A stretch of 32,479 nucleotides of DNA from an uncultured Acetatifactor sp. (GCA_947624245.1 CANQJL010000030.1:1-32479), one strand, 5' to 3'. Positions 7,120 to 15,942 are shown, numbered from the stretch's first letter. Program-made: numbers and translations. Notes: generated by a model not told the origin, from the sequence alone.

Positions 7120-7929
7120 ATGAGATTTGTATATCCTCAGGGAAAAAGAAAAGCGTTGACCTTCAGCTACGATGACGGTCAGATCTACGACAGAAGGCTT
7201 GCGGAACTTCTGCGGAGTGCCGGAATGAAAGGGACCTTTCATTTAAATTCCGGAAATTTAGGTCAGGGACAGGGAGACGATATATTTGTCTGTGAGTCGG
7301 AGCTTTCGCAGGTGTACGCCGGACATGAGATCGCCTGCCACGGCGTGCAGCACAGAAATCCTATCGCAATCACGAGGCAGCAGATGCTTTTGGAGATTCA
7401 GGAGGACAGAGAGGCTCTGGAAAGGCTTACCGGAAAGCTGGTGCAGGGCATGTCCTATGCATTCGGAAATTACAATCGGAACGTCATAGAGATCGCGCGG
7501 TCGCTGGGGATAAAATACTCCCGCACCGTGCAGGCAACGCACAATTTTTTCCCGCCGGAAAATTTTCTGGAATGGCATCCTACCTGCCATCACAGCGACT
7601 GTCTGGCGGAGCTGGGCGACAGATTCTTAAATATAGAAGACTTTTACGAGCTGCCCATAATGTATGTGTGGGGTCACAGCTTTGAGTTCGGCCGATCGGG
7701 CGACTGGAGCGTGATCGAGGATTTCGTGGAGAAAATGTCGGGAAAAGAAGATATCTGGTATGCTGCCAATCTGGAGATATGCGACTACATTCTGGCCGTG
7801 CGCGCACAGGAATTTTCGGCTGACGGCATGACCATGCACAACCCTGCGGCTCTGAGCGTATGGTTGGAAACACAGTCGGGGCTGCTTGAGCTCGGCTCCG
7901 GAGAGACAAAGTACATCGGGGAACATTGA
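7120..7929 (+). CDS. Polysaccharide deacetylase (NodB-type) family protein
   Basis: The 269-residue product has the metal-binding signatures of carbohydrate esterase family 4. TFSYDDG at residues 14-20 carries the paired aspartates (D18, D19), and HGVQH at 74-78 provides the two metal-ligand histidines. Family members remove N- or O-acetyl groups from chitin-like or peptidoglycan sugars. There is no signal peptide or membrane segment, so either a cytoplasmic carbohydrate is the substrate or the real role differs. The start at 7120 is chosen for the GGATAGG sequence 9-10 bp upstream; the longer reading to 7000 has no binding site. YwlG follows after 63 bp, possibly in the same transcript. Confidence 0.8.
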   Translation: MRFVYPQGKRKALTFSYDDGQIYDRRLAELLRSAGMKGTFHLNSGNLGQGQGDDIFVCESELSQVYAGHEIACHGVQHRNPIAITRQQMLLEIQEDREALERLTGKLVQGMSYAFGNYNRNVIEIARSLGIKYSRTVQATHNFFPPENFLEWHPTCHHSDCLAELGDRFLNIEDFYELPIMYVWGHSFEFGRSGDWSVIEDFVEKMSGKEDIWYAANLEICDYILAVRAQEFSADGMTMHNPAALSVWLETQSGLLELGSGETKYIGEH

Positions 7930-7992
7930 CAGCAAAGGCGGTAAGAGGTTGAACAGACTTAAAATCAGCCGCACGGTTTGGAGGGAATGAAA

Positions 7993-8556
7993 ATGACGGC
8001 AGAAATGACCTTGATCGGAGAGGAAGCATACAGAGCGGCGAAGGAGCTGCTGGAAACGGCAAAGCTGGAGGAGAACCAGCTGTTCGTGGTAGGCTGCTCC
8101 ACCAGCGAGGTGGGAGGGGCCTCCATCGGTACTTTTTCCAGTCCGGAACTTGCGGAGGTAGTGTTCGGAGGTATCTATCAGGCCACGCAGGAGGCCGGCG
8201 TATATCTTGCGGCGCAGTGCTGCGAGCATCTCAACCGTGCGCTCATACTGGAAAAGGAAGCGGCGGTGCGCTACGGCTATGAGATCGTGAGCGTCGTTCC
8301 CAGACCCAAGGCGGGAGGCTCCTTTGCAACGGCGGCATACAAGGCGTTTGACTGCCCTGTGGCCGTGGAGCACATCAAGGCTCATGCGGGCATGGATATA
8401 GGGGATACGCTGATTGGAATGCATCTGAGAGACGTGGCTGTACCGGTGCGGATACGCACAAAAGAAATCGGGGACGCCCGTGTGGTATGCGCCCGCACCA
8501 GACCCAAGTATATCGGAGGCAGCAGAGCTGTCTATGAAGACTCCACCGTCTCCTGA
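7993..8556 (+). CDS. ywlG: YwlG/UPF0340 family protein (TIGR01440)
   Basis: A 187-residue protein matching the YwlG family throughout, with VVGCSTSEVGGASIG near the N-terminus, AAQCCEHLNRALILE in the middle and HIKAHAGMDIGDTLIGMHL towards the end. The biochemical function of the family is unknown. The ATG at 7993 has GGAGGG 7 bp upstream; TTG 7978 and ATG 7987 are in frame but too close to the binding site. Its 3' end overlaps the 3' end of murG on the other strand by 25 bp, leaving no room for a terminator between them. Confidence 0.88.
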   Translation: MTAEMTLIGEEAYRAAKELLETAKLEENQLFVVGCSTSEVGGASIGTFSSPELAEVVFGGIYQATQEAGVYLAAQCCEHLNRALILEKEAAVRYGYEIVSVVPRPKAGGSFATAAYKAFDCPVAVEHIKAHAGMDIGDTLIGMHLRDVAVPVRIRTKEIGDARVVCARTRPKYIGGSRAVYEDSTVS

Positions 8557-9602
8557 ATCAATTTCATGATTGTCTTTGCGGAATCCATCTGTCCGCTTTT
8601 GCTCATAGTGTCATGGTAGGTCTGTCTCGTAAAATAGAGCTCGTGGACCTTATCTACCAAGAGCTGGGTCGTCAGGTCGTCCTCGTCGATCACGATGGAA
8701 AAGCCCTGTGACTCAAAGGATCGCGCGTTGAGAATCTGGTCTCCGCGGCTGCTGGACGCAGGCAGCGGAATGAGGATGTTCGGCTTTTTCAGGGCCAACA
8801 GCTCGCAGATCGCGTTGGCGCCGGCGCGGGAGATCACAATGTCCGCCATGGCGAACAGATCCTTCAGCTCAGCCTTCACATATTCAAACTGCTTGTATCC
8901 GGACGTATTCAGAAGCAGATTATCTATCTTGCCCTTACCGCACAGATGCACCACCTGAAAATCCTTGAGCAGCTCCGGAAGCGCTTCCCGGACCGCCTTG
9001 TTGACGCCTACGGCGCCAAGGCTGCCGCCGATGACCATGATGACAGGTTTGTTGGCGATAAAGCCGCACATGTCAAGTCCCGCGATCTTATTGCCCTGAG
9101 AGAGCTCCGCACGAATGGGTGAGCCGGTCAGGACCGCCTTCTGCTCCGGCAGGAGCTTCAGAGTCTCCGGAAAATTGCAGCAGACCTTTTTCGCCGCGGG
9201 AATGCAGAGCTTGTTGGCAAGTCCCGGCGTCATATCGGATTCGTGGATAATGCAGGGAATCTTCAGAGAAGCGGCGGCGCGTACTACGGGCACGCTGACA
9301 TAGCCTCCTTTGGAGAATACCACGTCCGGCCGATATGTTTTGAGAAATTTCTTTGCCTCGGAATACCCCTTGATCACACGGAACGGATCCGACAGATTCT
9401 TAGGGTCCAGATAACGCCGGAATTTTCCGGTGGAAATGCCTACATAGGGAATATCAAAGTCTGCTATGAGCCGCTTTTCTATTCCGTCGTAAGAGCCCAT
9501 ATATGTGATTTCAAACCCCGCTTTTTGTAAAAGCGGCAGCAGGGCGATATTGGGGGTAACATGTCCGGCGCTCCCTCCGCCTGTCAAAACGATTTTCTTC
9601 AT
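8532..9602 (-). CDS. murG: MurG, lipid II-forming N-acetylglucosaminyltransferase
   Basis: The enzyme adds GlcNAc from UDP-GlcNAc to lipid I on the inner membrane face, making lipid II for peptidoglycan. At 356 residues it has the usual length. The N-terminal glycine loop TGGGSAGHVTPN (residues 7-18), KGGYVSVP (about 99-106), HESD, the GGSLGA loop opening the C-terminal domain, and SRAGANAICELLALKKP in the UDP-GlcNAc site are all present. GAGGG lies 7 bp before the ATG. It is not in a dcw cell-division cluster here: it follows a TSCPD protein gene on the same strand by 27 bp and is probably transcribed with it from 9940-9968. It overlaps ywlG convergently. Confidence 0.95.
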   Translation of the reverse strand: MKKIVLTGGGSAGHVTPNIALLPLLQKAGFEITYMGSYDGIEKRLIADFDIPYVGISTGKFRRYLDPKNLSDPFRVIKGYSEAKKFLKTYRPDVVFSKGGYVSVPVVRAAASLKIPCIIHESDMTPGLANKLCIPAAKKVCCNFPETLKLLPEQKAVLTGSPIRAELSQGNKIAGLDMCGFIANKPVIMVIGGSLGAVGVNKAVREALPELLKDFQVVHLCGKGKIDNLLLNTSGYKQFEYVKAELKDLFAMADIVISRAGANAICELLALKKPNILIPLPASSSRGDQILNARSFESQGFSIVIDEDDLTTQLLVDKVHELYFTRQTYHDTMSKSGQMDSAKTIMKLIQETVESS

Positions 9603-9629
9603 AGCGGATCCCTCTTAAGCGAATATTTT

Positions 9630-9866
9630 TTACAGCATACTCTCCAGCGCATGTGCCAGCTGGTCGGGGCAGGATGTGGACTTGGAACCGCAGCGGATTC
9701 CTTTCAGACGCGCGATGGCGTCTTCCGGCTTCATTCCCTTCACCAGCGCGCTGATACCCTGCAGATTGCCGTTGCAGCCGCCTATAAAGGATACGGAATC
9801 GATCAGGCCGTCCTTCAGTTCAATCTCAATTTCCTGGGAACAGGTCCCCTGTGTCTTGTATTTCAT
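9630..9866 (-). CDS. TSCPD-domain protein (TIGR03905 type)
   Basis: A 78-residue protein of the small TSCPD family, named after the C-terminal motif seen here as STSCPDQLAHAL. It also has CNGNLQGIS in the middle and RCGSKSTSC before the motif, leaving several cysteines that suggest metal binding. The same domain occurs at the end of some ribonucleotide reductases; the free-standing version has no established role. The start at 9866 is chosen for GGAAAGGTGG 8 bp upstream; a longer frame to 9974 would run through the promoter. It lies just upstream of murG in the same direction. Confidence 0.8.
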   Translation of the reverse strand: MKYKTQGTCSQEIEIELKDGLIDSVSFIGGCNGNLQGISALVKGMKPEDAIARLKGIRCGSKSTSCPDQLAHALESML

Positions 9867-9939
9867 GAGCGCAACCACCTTTCCGATCGTTAAATCCCTG
9901 TTATCCAAACAGAGATCCCAGTCTGGTAACAACACTGTA

Positions 9940-9968
9940 ATTATAGCAAAATAAGTCGTTTTCTGCAA
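9940..9968 (-). promoter_or_regulatory. Sigma-A promoter for the TSCPD-murG operon
   Basis: On the minus strand, TTGCAG (9963-9968) and a perfect TATAAT (9940-9945) are spaced by 17 bp. A TTGACA is also present further upstream, but 23 bp from the -10, too far to be used with it. The leader would be about 67 nt. Confidence 0.6.
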
Positions 9969-10165
9969 TGTCAAAAAACCTCTGTAACATTTTACTCGCC
10001 TCGGGATACAAATATACTTGCTCGGGTCAGGAATCTGGGGAAAATATAAGGTTTTATGGCAGATAATGTCTGAAAAGCCGGCAATTTCGCGATGGAAAAA
10101 CCTATAAATGCAGGAATATTTAAGGTAAAATGTAAATAACCCGTCAAGAAAAGAGGTGTCTGAAA

Positions 10166-10975
10166 ATGTTGGATATTTTTATGGAAGAAAAAGTGATATC
10201 GGTCCTTATGGCAGTCAGCCTTGTCTTAAGTATTTTTCTGAGGGTATTCCTGGGACTGATCTACCGGAACATGATAAAGGAAGCAGACAATATGGCTTCC
10301 ACGAACAACAAATTGCTGAAGCAGTGCAAGCTGAAATTTGCCAACTGTTACCAACTGAGCAACGGCGTGGCGAACATTCCGGTCTTTGTGGACAAGTTCC
10401 TGAACAGGCTGGCGTTCGGACATCTTTCCTTTGATATGCTGTATCATCTGTCCGGACAGCTGGTGATGCTGTCTGTGGTGTTCTCGGGCATAGGCATCTG
10501 CAGAGTCATTGTGAAGGGGCGGACCCTGGGCGACATCCTTCCCTTTTACATCGTCAGCTTTCTGGGGCTGTATCTCTATTTTTCCGTCTCGACGATAACG
10601 GACATAAAGGGAAAAAGGAGGATCCTGAAGGTAAATCTTGTGGATTACCTCGAAAATCATCTGTCTCCCCGCATCGATGTGACGAGGCAGGACATTGAAA
10701 TGCTGTACGGGGAGGAGGCATTCGGCGACGCGCCGGGCATGACAAGAAAACTCAGAGGTGGAAATATCCGCGGCGGCCGCAGCGGAGCACGGACTGCCGG
10801 AAGAAAGAAGAAAACGCTGGAGCTGATGCCCATCGGCATCAAAATGACGCCGGAGGAAAAGAGAGATCTTTTGGCGGTGGCGGACCGCTATACGGAGACG
10901 GAGGAACAGCGGGCGGAGTCTGCGGTCACGGAGGAAGAGCTGGAGGCGCTCTTAAGAGATTTTCTTGCCACATAA
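10166..10975 (+). CDS. Unknown three-helix membrane protein with a basic cytoplasmic tail
   Basis: I do not recognise this 269-residue protein. It has one hydrophobic segment near the N-terminus (about residues 9-33), a soluble stretch with several Cys and Asn residues (35-85), and a pair of helices (about 92-113 and 124-144). A roughly 120-residue C-terminal region follows, containing a Gly/Arg/Lys-rich patch (RGGNIRGGRSGARTAGRKKK) and an acidic helix at the end. AAGAGGTG precedes the ATG by 7 bp, and codon use matches the neighbours, so it is a real gene. It lies directly upstream of pgi, but pgi has its own promoter in the gap. Confidence 0.75.
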   Translation: MLDIFMEEKVISVLMAVSLVLSIFLRVFLGLIYRNMIKEADNMASTNNKLLKQCKLKFANCYQLSNGVANIPVFVDKFLNRLAFGHLSFDMLYHLSGQLVMLSVVFSGIGICRVIVKGRTLGDILPFYIVSFLGLYLYFSVSTITDIKGKRRILKVNLVDYLENHLSPRIDVTRQDIEMLYGEEAFGDAPGMTRKLRGGNIRGGRSGARTAGRKKKTLELMPIGIKMTPEEKRDLLAVADRYTETEEQRAESAVTEEELEALLRDFLAT

Positions 10976-10986
10976 TTTATTTTTTC

Positions 10987-11015
10987 TTGAATTTGCCATA
11001 TATCTTTGCTACACT
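10987..11015 (+). promoter_or_regulatory. Sigma-A promoter for pgi
   Basis: TTGAAT (10987-10992) and TACACT (11010-11015) are separated by 17 bp. A small hairpin (GCAGT/ACTGC, about 11027-11043) lies in the predicted leader before the AAGGAG binding site. Confidence 0.6.
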
Positions 11016-11069
11016 TAGGACGAAAGCAGTGCTTCGGACTGCCTTCAATCTGAAAGAAGGAGCGAGAAT

Positions 11070-12422
11070 ATGAGCAAGCAGGTAACATTTGATTATTCCA
11101 AGGCCGCACCTTTTATTTCACAGGACGAGGTGGGCTATATGAAGAAGCTGACGCTGGACGCCAAGGAGCTTCTGGTGTCGAAGACCGGTCCCGGGAATGA
11201 TTTTCTGGGCTGGATCGATCTGCCGGTAGATTATGACAAGGAGGAGTTTGCCAGAATCAAGGCTGCCGCAAAAAAGATTCAGAGCGATTCGGAGGTGCTG
11301 GTGGTGATCGGCATCGGCGGTTCTTATCTGGGTGCCAGAGCGGCGATTGAGTTTCTGGGTCACAGCTTCTATAATGTGCTGGACAGGGACAAGAGAAAGA
11401 CTCCGGAGATATATTTCTGCGGTAATTCCATCAGTTCTACCTATCTGAAGCATTTGATGGACGTGATCGGGGACAGGGATTTCTCCGTCAATATGATCTC
11501 CAAATCCGGTACGACTACGGAGCCGGCCATCGCATTCCGTGTTTTCAAGGAGATCCTTGAGAAAAAGTACGGCAAGGAGGGCGCGGCCAAGAGAATCTAC
11601 GCGACCACCGACAAGGCGAGAGGAAGCCTGAAGAATCTGGCCACGGAGGAAGGCTATGAGACCTTCGTCGTACCTGACGATGTGGGAGGACGTTTCTCTG
11701 TTCTCACCGCAGTGGGCCTGCTTCCCATTGCAGTCAGCGGCGCCGATATCGACAAACTGATGGAGGGCGCGGCCAGCGGAAGAAAGCGCGCACTGGAGAA
11801 TGACTTCGAGCAAAATGACGCGCTGCAGTATGCGGCTCTGCGCAATATTCTGCTGCGCAAGGGCAAGACTGTGGAGATTCTTGCAAATTATGAGCCGGCG
11901 GTACACTATGTTTCCGAGTGGTGGAAGCAGCTTTACGGCGAAAGCGAGGGCAAGGACGGGAAGGGTCTGTTCCCTGCCAGTGTGGATCTTACTACCGATC
12001 TTCATTCCATGGGCCAGTACATTCAGGACGGGGCCAGAATCCTGTTTGAGACCGTTATCAATGTGGAGACCTCCAGAGAGGAGATTGTTATCGGCACGGA
12101 GCCCGTCGATCTGGACGGTCTGAATTATCTGGCAGGCAAGACAGTAGATTTTGTGAACAAGAGCGCTATGAACGGAACGATTCTTGCGCACACCGACGGT
12201 CAGGTTCCCAATTTTGTGGTAAATATTCCCGAGGTAAATGAATTTTATCTGGGCGAGCTGTTCTATTTCTTTGAGTTTGCCTGCGGCGTGAGCGGGTACC
12301 TTCTGGGCGTGAATCCTTTCAATCAGCCCGGAGTGGAGAGCTATAAGAAGAATATGTTCGCACTGCTGGGCAAGCCCGGTTTTGAGGAGCAGCGGGAAGC
12401 TCTGCTTGCAAGACTGAACTGA
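11070..12422 (+). CDS. pgi: Glucose-6-phosphate isomerase
   Basis: Interconverts glucose 6-phosphate and fructose 6-phosphate in the cytoplasm, the second step of glycolysis and a link to gluconeogenesis. The 450-residue length is that of the shorter bacterial form. [19 protein letters not shown] carries the sugar-phosphate loop, [16 protein letters not shown] is the SIS-domain phosphate-binding signature, and [14 protein letters not shown] is the family's second conserved block. GAAGGAG lies upstream of the ATG at good spacing. It is flanked by its own promoter and a strong terminator (12460-12493), so it is monocistronic. Confidence 0.96.
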   Translation: MSKQVTFDYSKAAPFISQDEVGYMKKLTLDAKELLVSKTGPGNDFLGWIDLPVDYDKEEFARIKAAAKKIQSDSEVLVVIGIGGSYLGARAAIEFLGHSFYNVLDRDKRKTPEIYFCGNSISSTYLKHLMDVIGDRDFSVNMISKSGTTTEPAIAFRVFKEILEKKYGKEGAAKRIYATTDKARGSLKNLATEEGYETFVVPDDVGGRFSVLTAVGLLPIAVSGADIDKLMEGAASGRKRALENDFEQNDALQYAALRNILLRKGKTVEILANYEPAVHYVSEWWKQLYGESEGKDGKGLFPASVDLTTDLHSMGQYIQDGARILFETVINVETSREEIVIGTEPVDLDGLNYLAGKTVDFVNKSAMNGTILAHTDGQVPNFVVNIPEVNEFYLGELFYFFEFACGVSGYLLGVNPFNQPGVESYKKNMFALLGKPGFEEQREALLARLN

Positions 12423-12459
12423 GCAAAACGCCGTCTGATGCGGCGGCCCTGAAATAACG

Positions 12460-12493
12460 GCCTGCGGAAGTATGCTTTCGCAGGCTTTTCTTT
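12460..12493 (+). terminator. Intrinsic terminator of pgi
   Basis: GCCTGCGGAAG (12460-12470) pairs with CTTTCGCAGGC (12475-12485) over 11 bp with one G-U pair and a TATG tetraloop, followed by TTTTCTTT. It is one of the clearest terminators in the window. It ends pgi before the dehydrogenase gene. Confidence 0.85.
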
Positions 12494-12545
12494 GAAGAGA
12501 TCGGATCAAGGCATTTTGCAGCCGGAAGGCGGAAAGAGAGACGGT

Positions 12546-13505
12546 ATGAAGATCGTAATGTTGGAGAGGAACAGTGTGGGTCCCGACGTGTCGGTAGACT
12601 GTATCGGGGAATTGGGAGAGCTGACGGTCTATCGGAACACGGTCGGTGTCGAGGAAGTGAAGGAGCGGGTCAGGGACGCGGATATTATCATCGTAAACAA
12701 GTGTCCGATGCGGGAGGAGACCTTAAAGGACGCGCCGAATGTAAAGCTGATCTGCGAGTTCGCCACGGGCTTCGACAACTGCGATCTGGAATACTGCAGG
12801 TCCCGGGGCATTCGGATCGTCAATGTGAGGGATTACTGTACCGCTATGGTGGCCCAGCATACCTTTACCCTTGCGCTGGCGCTGAGCCAGAAGATCGTGC
12901 ATTACGACCGGTATGTCAAGTCCGGTGAATACAGCGCGCAGGACAGATTCTCCAATTTTGATCTGCCCTTTGAGGAGCTGGACGGCAAGACATGGGGCAT
13001 TGTGGGCATGGGGAACATAGGCAGGCGGGTGGCGAAGATTGCGGAGGCCTTCGGCTGTAAGGTGATCTTTCACTCTGTCACAGGCAAAAGCGCCTGCAGG
13101 GAATATCCGCAGGTGGATAAGGAGACTCTGCTGAGGGAGAGTGATTTCCTGTCGCTGCACTGTCCTCTCAGCGATCTGACCTTGGACTTTATCGACGCCG
13201 AGGCATTGAAAAAGATGAAATCCTCCGCTATATTAATCAATGTGGCCAGAGGACGGGTGGTGAACAACGCCGATCTGTACGAGGCGCTGACAGCCGGAGA
13301 GATTGCGGCAGCAGGGCTTGATGTGGTGGAGAAGGAGCCCCTGGAGGAGAGCAATCCGCTGAATTTGATAAAGGACAGCGGCAGGCTCATCATCACGCCG
13401 CACCTTGCATGGGCCAGCGTGGAGGCCCGTACCCGCTGCGTGGAGGAAGCATACAAAAATATTGAAGCGTTCCTCAGAGGCGAGGAAAGAAACATCGTGA
13501 TTTAA
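12546..13505 (+). CDS. D-isomer-specific 2-hydroxyacid dehydrogenase
   Basis: An NAD(P)-dependent oxidoreductase acting on a D-2-hydroxyacid or its keto acid (glycerate/hydroxypyruvate, lactate or similar). The 319-residue protein contains the Rossmann motif GIVGMGNIGRR (151-161) and the catalytic triad in its usual blocks: R235 in NVARGR, E264 in EKEP and H286 in ITPHLAW. The closest named group by eye is hydroxypyruvate reductase/glycerate dehydrogenase, but substrate is not determined. The ATG at 12546 has GGAAAGAGAG upstream; the longer frame from 12492 begins inside the pgi terminator. GtrA follows after 61 bp. Confidence 0.9.
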   Translation: MKIVMLERNSVGPDVSVDCIGELGELTVYRNTVGVEEVKERVRDADIIIVNKCPMREETLKDAPNVKLICEFATGFDNCDLEYCRSRGIRIVNVRDYCTAMVAQHTFTLALALSQKIVHYDRYVKSGEYSAQDRFSNFDLPFEELDGKTWGIVGMGNIGRRVAKIAEAFGCKVIFHSVTGKSACREYPQVDKETLLRESDFLSLHCPLSDLTLDFIDAEALKKMKSSAILINVARGRVVNNADLYEALTAGEIAAAGLDVVEKEPLEESNPLNLIKDSGRLIITPHLAWASVEARTRCVEEAYKNIEAFLRGEERNIVI

Positions 13506-13566
13506 AGATAAGCAATACGGTAATTTTAAAGATAGTGACAAAATAAAAAATCGGAGAAAACACAAG

Positions 13567-13995
13567 ATGGAAAAAATCAAAGCTCTTTGGGTCAGGTATG
13601 AGGAAATTATCGTTTATCTGATCGTAGGCGTACTGACCACCATTGTATCCTGGGGTGCAAAATTTCTGGTAAACGCACTGTTTTTTCACAATACCATGTA
13701 CCCCACGCCTTTTGAAAATCTCGTTCTCAGCGTTGTCAACTGGACAGCGGGCGTCATTTTTGCATATTTTACGAACCGTCGTTTTGTGTTCAAGAGCCAT
13801 GAGCCCATGGGAAAGGAAATTCCTAAATTCGTGCTCTCCAGAGTCTTCACGCTGATCCTTGATACGGTAGTCATGCAGGTGCTCACCGCCGTAGGCGTGC
13901 ATCTGATCATAGCCACCGGTATCTCGGCGGTATTGGTCATCATCGGGAACTATGTGTTCAGCAAGCTGTTCGTGTTTCGCAACAAAAAGGCTTAG
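13567..13995 (+). CDS. GtrA-family membrane protein
   Basis: A 142-residue protein with four predicted membrane helices and the conserved blocks of the GtrA family: YLIVGVLTTIVSW in helix 1, YFTNRRFVFKS after helix 2, and GNYVFSKLFVFRNKK at the end. GtrA proteins are thought to move lipid-linked sugars across the membrane for cell-surface glycan or teichoic-acid modification. No glycosyltransferase partner is adjacent, so its substrate is unknown. GGAG lies 10 bp before the ATG. The stop codon overlaps the mtnN stop by 4 bp on the opposite strand. Confidence 0.88.
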   Translation: MEKIKALWVRYEEIIVYLIVGVLTTIVSWGAKFLVNALFFHNTMYPTPFENLVLSVVNWTAGVIFAYFTNRRFVFKSHEPMGKEIPKFVLSRVFTLILDTVVMQVLTAVGVHLIIATGISAVLVIIGNYVFSKLFVFRNKKA

Positions 13996-14693
13996 GCCAT
14001 GCTGTGGACCAGCTCTTTGACCAGAGCCGCGGAATGCTTTGCGGCAGCGGCTTCAAATGTCGGATAGTCCATCTGTGAGCTGTCGTCCGCTTTGTCGGAG
14101 ATGGCGCGGATAATCACAAAGGGAATCCGGTTTAAGCAAGCGGCCTGAGCGATGGCGGCGCCTTCCATTTCCGTGCAGTCGCCGGAGAACTGTTCGATCA
14201 GCCTGTCCTTGACCGCCTTGCTGGAGATGAACTGATCTCCGCTGACGACGCGCCCCAACCTGACATGAATGTCGGGATTTACTTTTTCGCAGGCGGCCTT
14301 GGCCAGGTCGGCCAGAGCTCTGTCCGCGGGAAATGCAAGAACGTCTATCTGCGGTATCTGGCCGGGGCGGTAGCCCAGGGCCGTCACATCTATGTCATGC
14401 TGCAGGGCGTCCGTGGAGATCAGGATATCGCCGATGTCCAGCTTCGGATTCAGGGAGCCGGCCACGCCGGTATTGATGATGTGGGTGACTTGGAACCGGT
14501 CGACCAGAATCTGTGCGCTCAGAGCGGCGTTCACCTTTCCGATGCCGCAGCGGACAATGACGACTCTGACCTGCCCCAGAGTGCCCTCCCAAAATTCCAT
14601 TCCGGCTGCTTTTTCCGTTTTTTCCAGGGACATTTCCGCTTTCAGATATTCTACTTCCAGATCCATGGCGCCGATAATTCCGATCTTATTCAT
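13992..14693 (-). CDS. mtnN: 5'-methylthioadenosine/S-adenosylhomocysteine nucleosidase
   Basis: Cleaves adenine from S-adenosylhomocysteine and 5'-methylthioadenosine, feeding S-ribosylhomocysteine to LuxS. The 233-residue protein begins with KIGIIGAMDLEVEYL (catalytic-site E13) and has the nucleoside-binding CTEMEGAAIAQ and ISDKADD, which holds the catalytic aspartate. NTGVAGSLNPKLDIGDI is also a family signature. It lies 24 bp downstream of luxS on the same strand, consistent with a two-gene luxS-mtnN operon. AGAAAGGAT precedes the ATG at slightly long spacing. Its 3' end overlaps gtrA. Confidence 0.95.
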   Translation of the reverse strand: MNKIGIIGAMDLEVEYLKAEMSLEKTEKAAGMEFWEGTLGQVRVVIVRCGIGKVNAALSAQILVDRFQVTHIINTGVAGSLNPKLDIGDILISTDALQHDIDVTALGYRPGQIPQIDVLAFPADRALADLAKAACEKVNPDIHVRLGRVVSGDQFISSKAVKDRLIEQFSGDCTEMEGAAIAQAACLNRIPFVIIRAISDKADDSSQMDYPTFEAAAAKHSAALVKELVHSMA

Positions 14694-14717
14694 GACAGCA
14701 CATTATCCTTTCTGTAT

Positions 14718-15200
14718 TTATTGAGGGTATATCAGTCTGCTCTCGTCGATCTGATACAGCACATTGTCCAGATATTTCTTTGCCAGATATTTTGCCATTC
14801 CCAGATTCATATCCAGATAATTGCCGCAGTCCCTGGGGTCTGCGCCGGGCACCTGTCCCTCGAAGTCCCGTATGAACTCGTACATTTCTATCATCAGAGG
14901 AACGATATCCGCGGAGGAGTATTCGCCCGCCAGCAGCAGGTAAAATCCTGTGCGGCAGCCCATGGGACCGAAATACACGGTCTTATTCCCGTACTCGGAA
15001 TGATTGCGCAGGAAGGTAGCGCCCAGATGCTCGATAGTGTGCATCTCCGCAGTGTTCATCACCGGCTCCTCGTTAGGGCTTGTCATGCGCAGGTCAAAGG
15101 TAGTGATTACCTCCGAGCCCACCGTGTCTTTGCGGGATACATAGACGCCGGGCTGAAGCTTGATATGGTCTATGGTAAAGCTTGCGATCTTTTCCATCAT
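14718..15200 (-). CDS. luxS: S-ribosylhomocysteine lyase LuxS
   Basis: Converts S-ribosylhomocysteine to homocysteine and 4,5-dihydroxypentane-2,3-dione, the precursor of autoinducer-2. The 160-residue length is normal. The metal ligands are H54 and H58 in HTIEHLG and C125 in DPRDCGNYLDM, and the catalytic cysteine is C82 in GPMGCRTGFY. Two ATG codons start the gene; GGAAAGG lies 7 bp before the first. Together with mtnN it forms the detoxification half of the activated methyl cycle. Making AI-2 as a signal is possible, but the metabolic role alone explains the gene. Confidence 0.97.
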   Translation of the reverse strand: MMEKIASFTIDHIKLQPGVYVSRKDTVGSEVITTFDLRMTSPNEEPVMNTAEMHTIEHLGATFLRNHSEYGNKTVYFGPMGCRTGFYLLLAGEYSSADIVPLMIEMYEFIRDFEGQVPGADPRDCGNYLDMNLGMAKYLAKKYLDNVLYQIDESRLIYPQ

Positions 15201-15307
15201 TTTGATTCCTTTCCGCTGTTTTTATTTTTGAATGCAGTTCAAGTATACAATAGTTTTCGGGGAAAGAAAATACCGTTGCGGGAAATTCAGTAAGTTTTTC
15301 AAAACAA

Positions 15308-15337
15308 AAGAGATCCGGCAAAAGGACCGGATCTCTT
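15308..15337 (-). terminator. Intrinsic terminator of the rubrerythrin gene
   Basis: AAGAGATCCGG (15308-15318) and CCGGATCTCTT (15327-15337) are perfect 11-bp arms with an 8-base loop. Read on the minus strand the stem is followed by TTGTTTTG, giving a usable T-rich tail, so it terminates the rubrerythrin gene before luxS. Confidence 0.75.
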
Positions 15338-15368
15338 CATGATCTCTGTAATTACAGACGATGAAGGC

Positions 15369-15908
15369 TTAGCTGAAATATCTCTTCAGCAGGCCCTCGA
15401 ATGCCTTGCCGTGACGGGCCTCGTCGCGAGCCATCTCATGTACGGTGTCGTGGATCGCGTCCAGACCGAGCTCCTTGGCTCTCTTAGCCAGATCGGTCTT
15501 GCCTGCGGTAGCGCCGTTCTCGGCGTCAACCCTCATCTCCAGATTCTTCTTGGTGGAATCGGTAACGACCTCACCCAAAAGCTCCGCGAATTTTGCGGCG
15601 TGCTCTGCCTCTTCCAAAGCAGCCTTTTCCCAATACATGCCGATCTCGGGATAACCCTCTCTGAAAGCGACTCTTGACATTGCAAGATACATACCGACCT
15701 CGGAGCACTCTCCCTCGAAGTTAGCGCGCAGATCCTTCAAAATATCTTCGGGAACACCCTTTGCAACGCCTACCACATGCTCCGCAGCCCAGGTCTTGTC
15801 TCCTGCCTGAACGGTGAATTTCTCAGCGGGAGCATGGCAGATGGGGCACTCGGACGGTGCAGAATCTCCTTCGTGAACGTAACCGCATACTTGACATACA
15901 TACTTCAT
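15369..15908 (-). CDS. Reverse rubrerythrin (N-terminal rubredoxin domain)
   Basis: A peroxide-reducing non-haem iron protein of anaerobes. The rubredoxin-like Fe(Cys)4 site is at the N-terminus (C5 and C8 in VCQVCGY, C21 and C24 in CPICHAP), before the ferritin-like diiron four-helix bundle (about residues 50-175, with [15 protein letters not shown] and DEARHGK contributing ligands). This order is reversed compared with classical rubrerythrin and is typical of clostridial revRbr. Electrons usually come from NADH via a separate reductase, not present here. AAAGGAGG is an ideal binding site. The strong promoter 15943-15972 fits an abundant stress protein; a PerR operator was not identified by eye. 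Confidence 0.93.
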   Translation of the reverse strand: MKYVCQVCGYVHEGDSAPSECPICHAPAEKFTVQAGDKTWAAEHVVGVAKGVPEDILKDLRANFEGECSEVGMYLAMSRVAFREGYPEIGMYWEKAALEEAEHAAKFAELLGEVVTDSTKKNLEMRVDAENGATAGKTDLAKRAKELGLDAIHDTVHEMARDEARHGKAFEGLLKRYFS

Positions 15909-15942
15909 AAATACAGTCCTCCTTTAAAAAATTCGTAATTAA

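Noticed and set aside
11118..12509. 463-codon minus-strand open frame opposite pgi
   Set aside because: It mirrors a certain pgi gene, has no recognisable domain, and its His/Gln/Leu-rich composition is that of an antisense frame of a codon-biased gene.
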